Of a DNA stretch of 64,000 nt, positions 62,636 to 64,000 are shown one piece after another; position 1 is the first letter of the stretch, and every line of letters begins with the position of its first letter. The DNA is taken from positions 2,914,001 to 2,978,000 of the forward strand of contig OZ245996.1 in NCBI GenBank assembly GCA_965230205.1, written 5' to 3'. The position numbers and the translations under genes were made by a program. Under the pieces are notes generated by a model. The model saw only the letters and a program-made list of their open reading frames with translations. It did no database searches and had not been told where the DNA came from. The stretch is from CANLBN01 sp965230205 (GTDB lineage Bacteria; Pseudomonadota; Gammaproteobacteria; Pseudomonadales; Cellvibrionaceae).

Positions 62636-64000
62636 ATGAGTACCACTGCAATACAAGTCAGCCCTTGGGCACCCTTTAAGTCAAAGATTTTTAGTGCTCT
62701 TTGGCTATCAGGCATGATCTCCACGATTGGTGTCAGAATGCATGAGGTGGGTGCGGGTTGGTTAATGACCTCGCTATCGTCTGATCCACTGATGGTTGCT
62801 CTTGTACAAACAGCAACAACGTTGCCAATTTTTCTTTTTGCTTTACCTGCGGGTGCAATTGCTGATGTGGTCAGTAAACGAAAGCTTCTGATTGTCGTTC
62901 AAATTCTCATGGCTGTCGTTGCAGGAATACTCACCTATATAATTTATAAGGGGGCCATTACTCCAGCATGGCTACTCTTCTTTATTTTTGTTTTGGGAAC
63001 CGGCGCCGCTTTTGTTGCGCCAGCTAAGCAGGCCATAGTGCCTCAGTTAATACCTAAAGAAGAATTACAATCAGCTATTGCCTTAAATAGTGTTGGTTTT
63101 AACCTGAGCCGGGCTATTGGTCCCGCTATTGCGGGGGTTTTAATAACAACGGTCGGTATCGCTGCGCCGTTTGCTTTTAATGCTGTCAGTTTCCTTTTTA
63201 TTATCGGTGCTTTGCTGTTTTGGTGCCCGTTCAGAGTGATAGGGGATTTACCTAAAGAGCGTATTCCGGGCGCCATAATGACGGGCTTGCGTTATGTTCG
63301 TTACAGTCCACCATTAAAAGCGACATTCTGGAAGGCATTTGCTTTCTTTATTTCTGCAAGTGCGTTTTGGGCTTTATTGCCATTATTAGTTAAAACCGAG
63401 CTTCAAGGTGACGCCAAACTATTCGGTTTATTAATTGGTATGATTGGCTTAGGTGCTGTTCTTGGCGCTATTTTATTGCCGCGTGTGAAAGCCATGCTGA
63501 CGCCTCAGCGATTAGTAACGGTATCCTCATTATTATTAATGGTTGTATTTATTGTTTCAGCATCATTACAGATCAAAGAACTGATTATGCTGGTGTGTAT
63601 TATTTTTGGTGCATGCTGGGTCTGGGTACTGTCGACCTTTAATGTTTCAGCGCAATTGGCGCTTCCTGATTGGATTCGAGCGCGTGGCCTTGCAATTTAT
63701 TTGATGGTGTTCTTTGGTTCTATGAGTCTGGGCAGTATTGTATGGGGAATGGTCGCTAGCCAACTCGATATCTGTAATGCTCTAGCGGTCTCTGCTTTTA
63801 CATTGGGCATTGGCACTTTCTTGACTCGAAAATGCGAGTTAAACCAAGGTAAAGTTCTCGATTTATCACCATCAACTCATTGGCCTGAGCCGATTGTTGT
63901 CGTTGATTCTGAATGCGAAAAAAATATGCTGCACGAACGTTCGCCAGTTATGGTGACCGTTGAGTATAAGATTAATAAGCCTGATGTAAAAACATTTCTG
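62636..64000 (+). CDS. MFS exporter of the EntS/MFS_3 family (3' end cut by the window)
   Basis: The frame from ATG 62636 stays open to the window end (455 codons). It starts MSTTAIQVSPWAPFKSKIFS and has the typical 12-helix MFS_3 layout, with LMTSLSSDPLMVALVQTATT, AGAIADVVSKRKLL and FVAPAKQAIVPQLIPKEEL. After the last helix (about residue 410) a soluble tail begins (SPVMVTVEYKINKPDVKTFL), like the C-terminal monooxygenase-type domain found in some members. MFS_3 proteins export siderophores or drugs. No siderophore genes are in the window. Confidence 0.85.
   Translation, partial: MSTTAIQVSPWAPFKSKIFSALWLSGMISTIGVRMHEVGAGWLMTSLSSDPLMVALVQTATTLPIFLFALPAGAIADVVSKRKLLIVVQILMAVVAGILTYIIYKGAITPAWLLFFIFVLGTGAAFVAPAKQAIVPQLIPKEELQSAIALNSVGFNLSRAIGPAIAGVLITTVGIAAPFAFNAVSFLFIIGALLFWCPFRVIGDLPKERIPGAIMTGLRYVRYSPPLKATFWKAFAFFISASAFWALLPLLVKTELQGDAKLFGLLIGMIGLGAVLGAILLPRVKAMLTPQRLVTVSSLLLMVVFIVSASLQIKELIMLVCIIFGACWVWVLSTFNVSAQLALPDWIRARGLAIYLMVFFGSMSLGSIVWGMVASQLDICNALAVSAFTLGIGTFLTRKCELNQGKVLDLSPSTHWPEPIVVVDSECEKNMLHERSPVMVTVEYKINKPDVKTFL

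Noticed and set aside
1..64000. tRNA or rRNA genes, CRISPR arrays, prophage or intact IS elements
   Set aside because: No cloverleaf-like run, rRNA segment, regularly spaced repeats, integrase or transposase frame was seen in reading both strands; this was by eye and a dedicated search could still find a tRNA.

Overview
The window looks like one contiguous chromosomal segment of a Gram-negative gammaproteobacterium. It is AT-leaning (roughly 40% GC by eye) and almost fully coding. The order map/glnD/dapC divergent from rpsB-tsf-pyrH-frr-uppS-cdsA-dxr-rseP-bamA-skp-lpxD-fabZ-lpxA-lpxB-rnhB is the arrangement known from Pseudomonas and relatives. The arsC-wrbA-DUF2069 and purM-purN/DUF3108 next to DUF2066-hda blocks are also Pseudomonas-like. 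An NhaD-type Na+/H+ antiporter, many lipoproteins with Gly/Asp-rich starts and an acidic, loop-expanded BamA suggest a marine member of the Cellvibrionales/Pseudomonadales side of the class. That taxonomic guess is inference.

Layout. 1-5476: tail of a sensor kinase, then nth, dapC, glnD and map on the minus strand. 5477-8071: two lipoprotein genes, one with an HExxH zinc-protease motif, placed between map and rpsB. 8072-23376: a long plus-strand housekeeping run covering translation factors, UMP kinase, isoprenoid and undecaprenyl synthesis, phospholipid synthesis, outer-membrane assembly, lipid A synthesis and RNase HII. 23480-32252: an orphan urate-oxidase-N-like membrane protein, a coiled-coil membrane protein, a 46-nt palindrome, class I fumarase, a pterin dehydratase, an RmpM-like OmpA protein, a small inverted-repeat element, sbcB, aspartate carbamoyltransferase and an acyltransferase. 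32246-42764: dinG, a CAP-domain lipoprotein, argS, a small Cys protein, rluA, rapA and nhaD. 42857-48031: slyD, DUF3108, purN, purM, DUF2066 and hda. 48031-53458: a MITE-like element, a four-PAS soluble chemoreceptor, DUF2069, wrbA, arsC, and a CheY-like/CheC-like pair. 53785-64000: the giant NAD-dependent glutamate dehydrogenase, an AvtA-type aminotransferase, a small accessory patch (amidohydrolase, PQ-loop-like membrane protein, rhodanese) and a truncated MFS exporter.

How the genes fit together. The 8-23 kb block couples translation, envelope lipid supply (cdsA, uppS, dxr, lpxA/B/D, fabZ) and outer-membrane protein assembly (rseP, bamA, skp). Several gene pairs overlap by 1-8 nt, which suggests translational coupling. 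glnD (nitrogen sensing), gdhB (glutamate catabolism), dapC and avtA are nitrogen and amino-acid functions at opposite ends.

No rRNA or tRNA gene, CRISPR array, intact insertion sequence or prophage was seen. The most noteworthy unexplained items are three small inverted-repeat elements (25200-25245, 28250-28414, 48031-48174), the lipoprotein pair inserted between map and rpsB, an Nth with an altered cysteine cluster, and the stand-alone CheY/CheC pair. I found no convincing new multi-gene defence or biosynthetic system.
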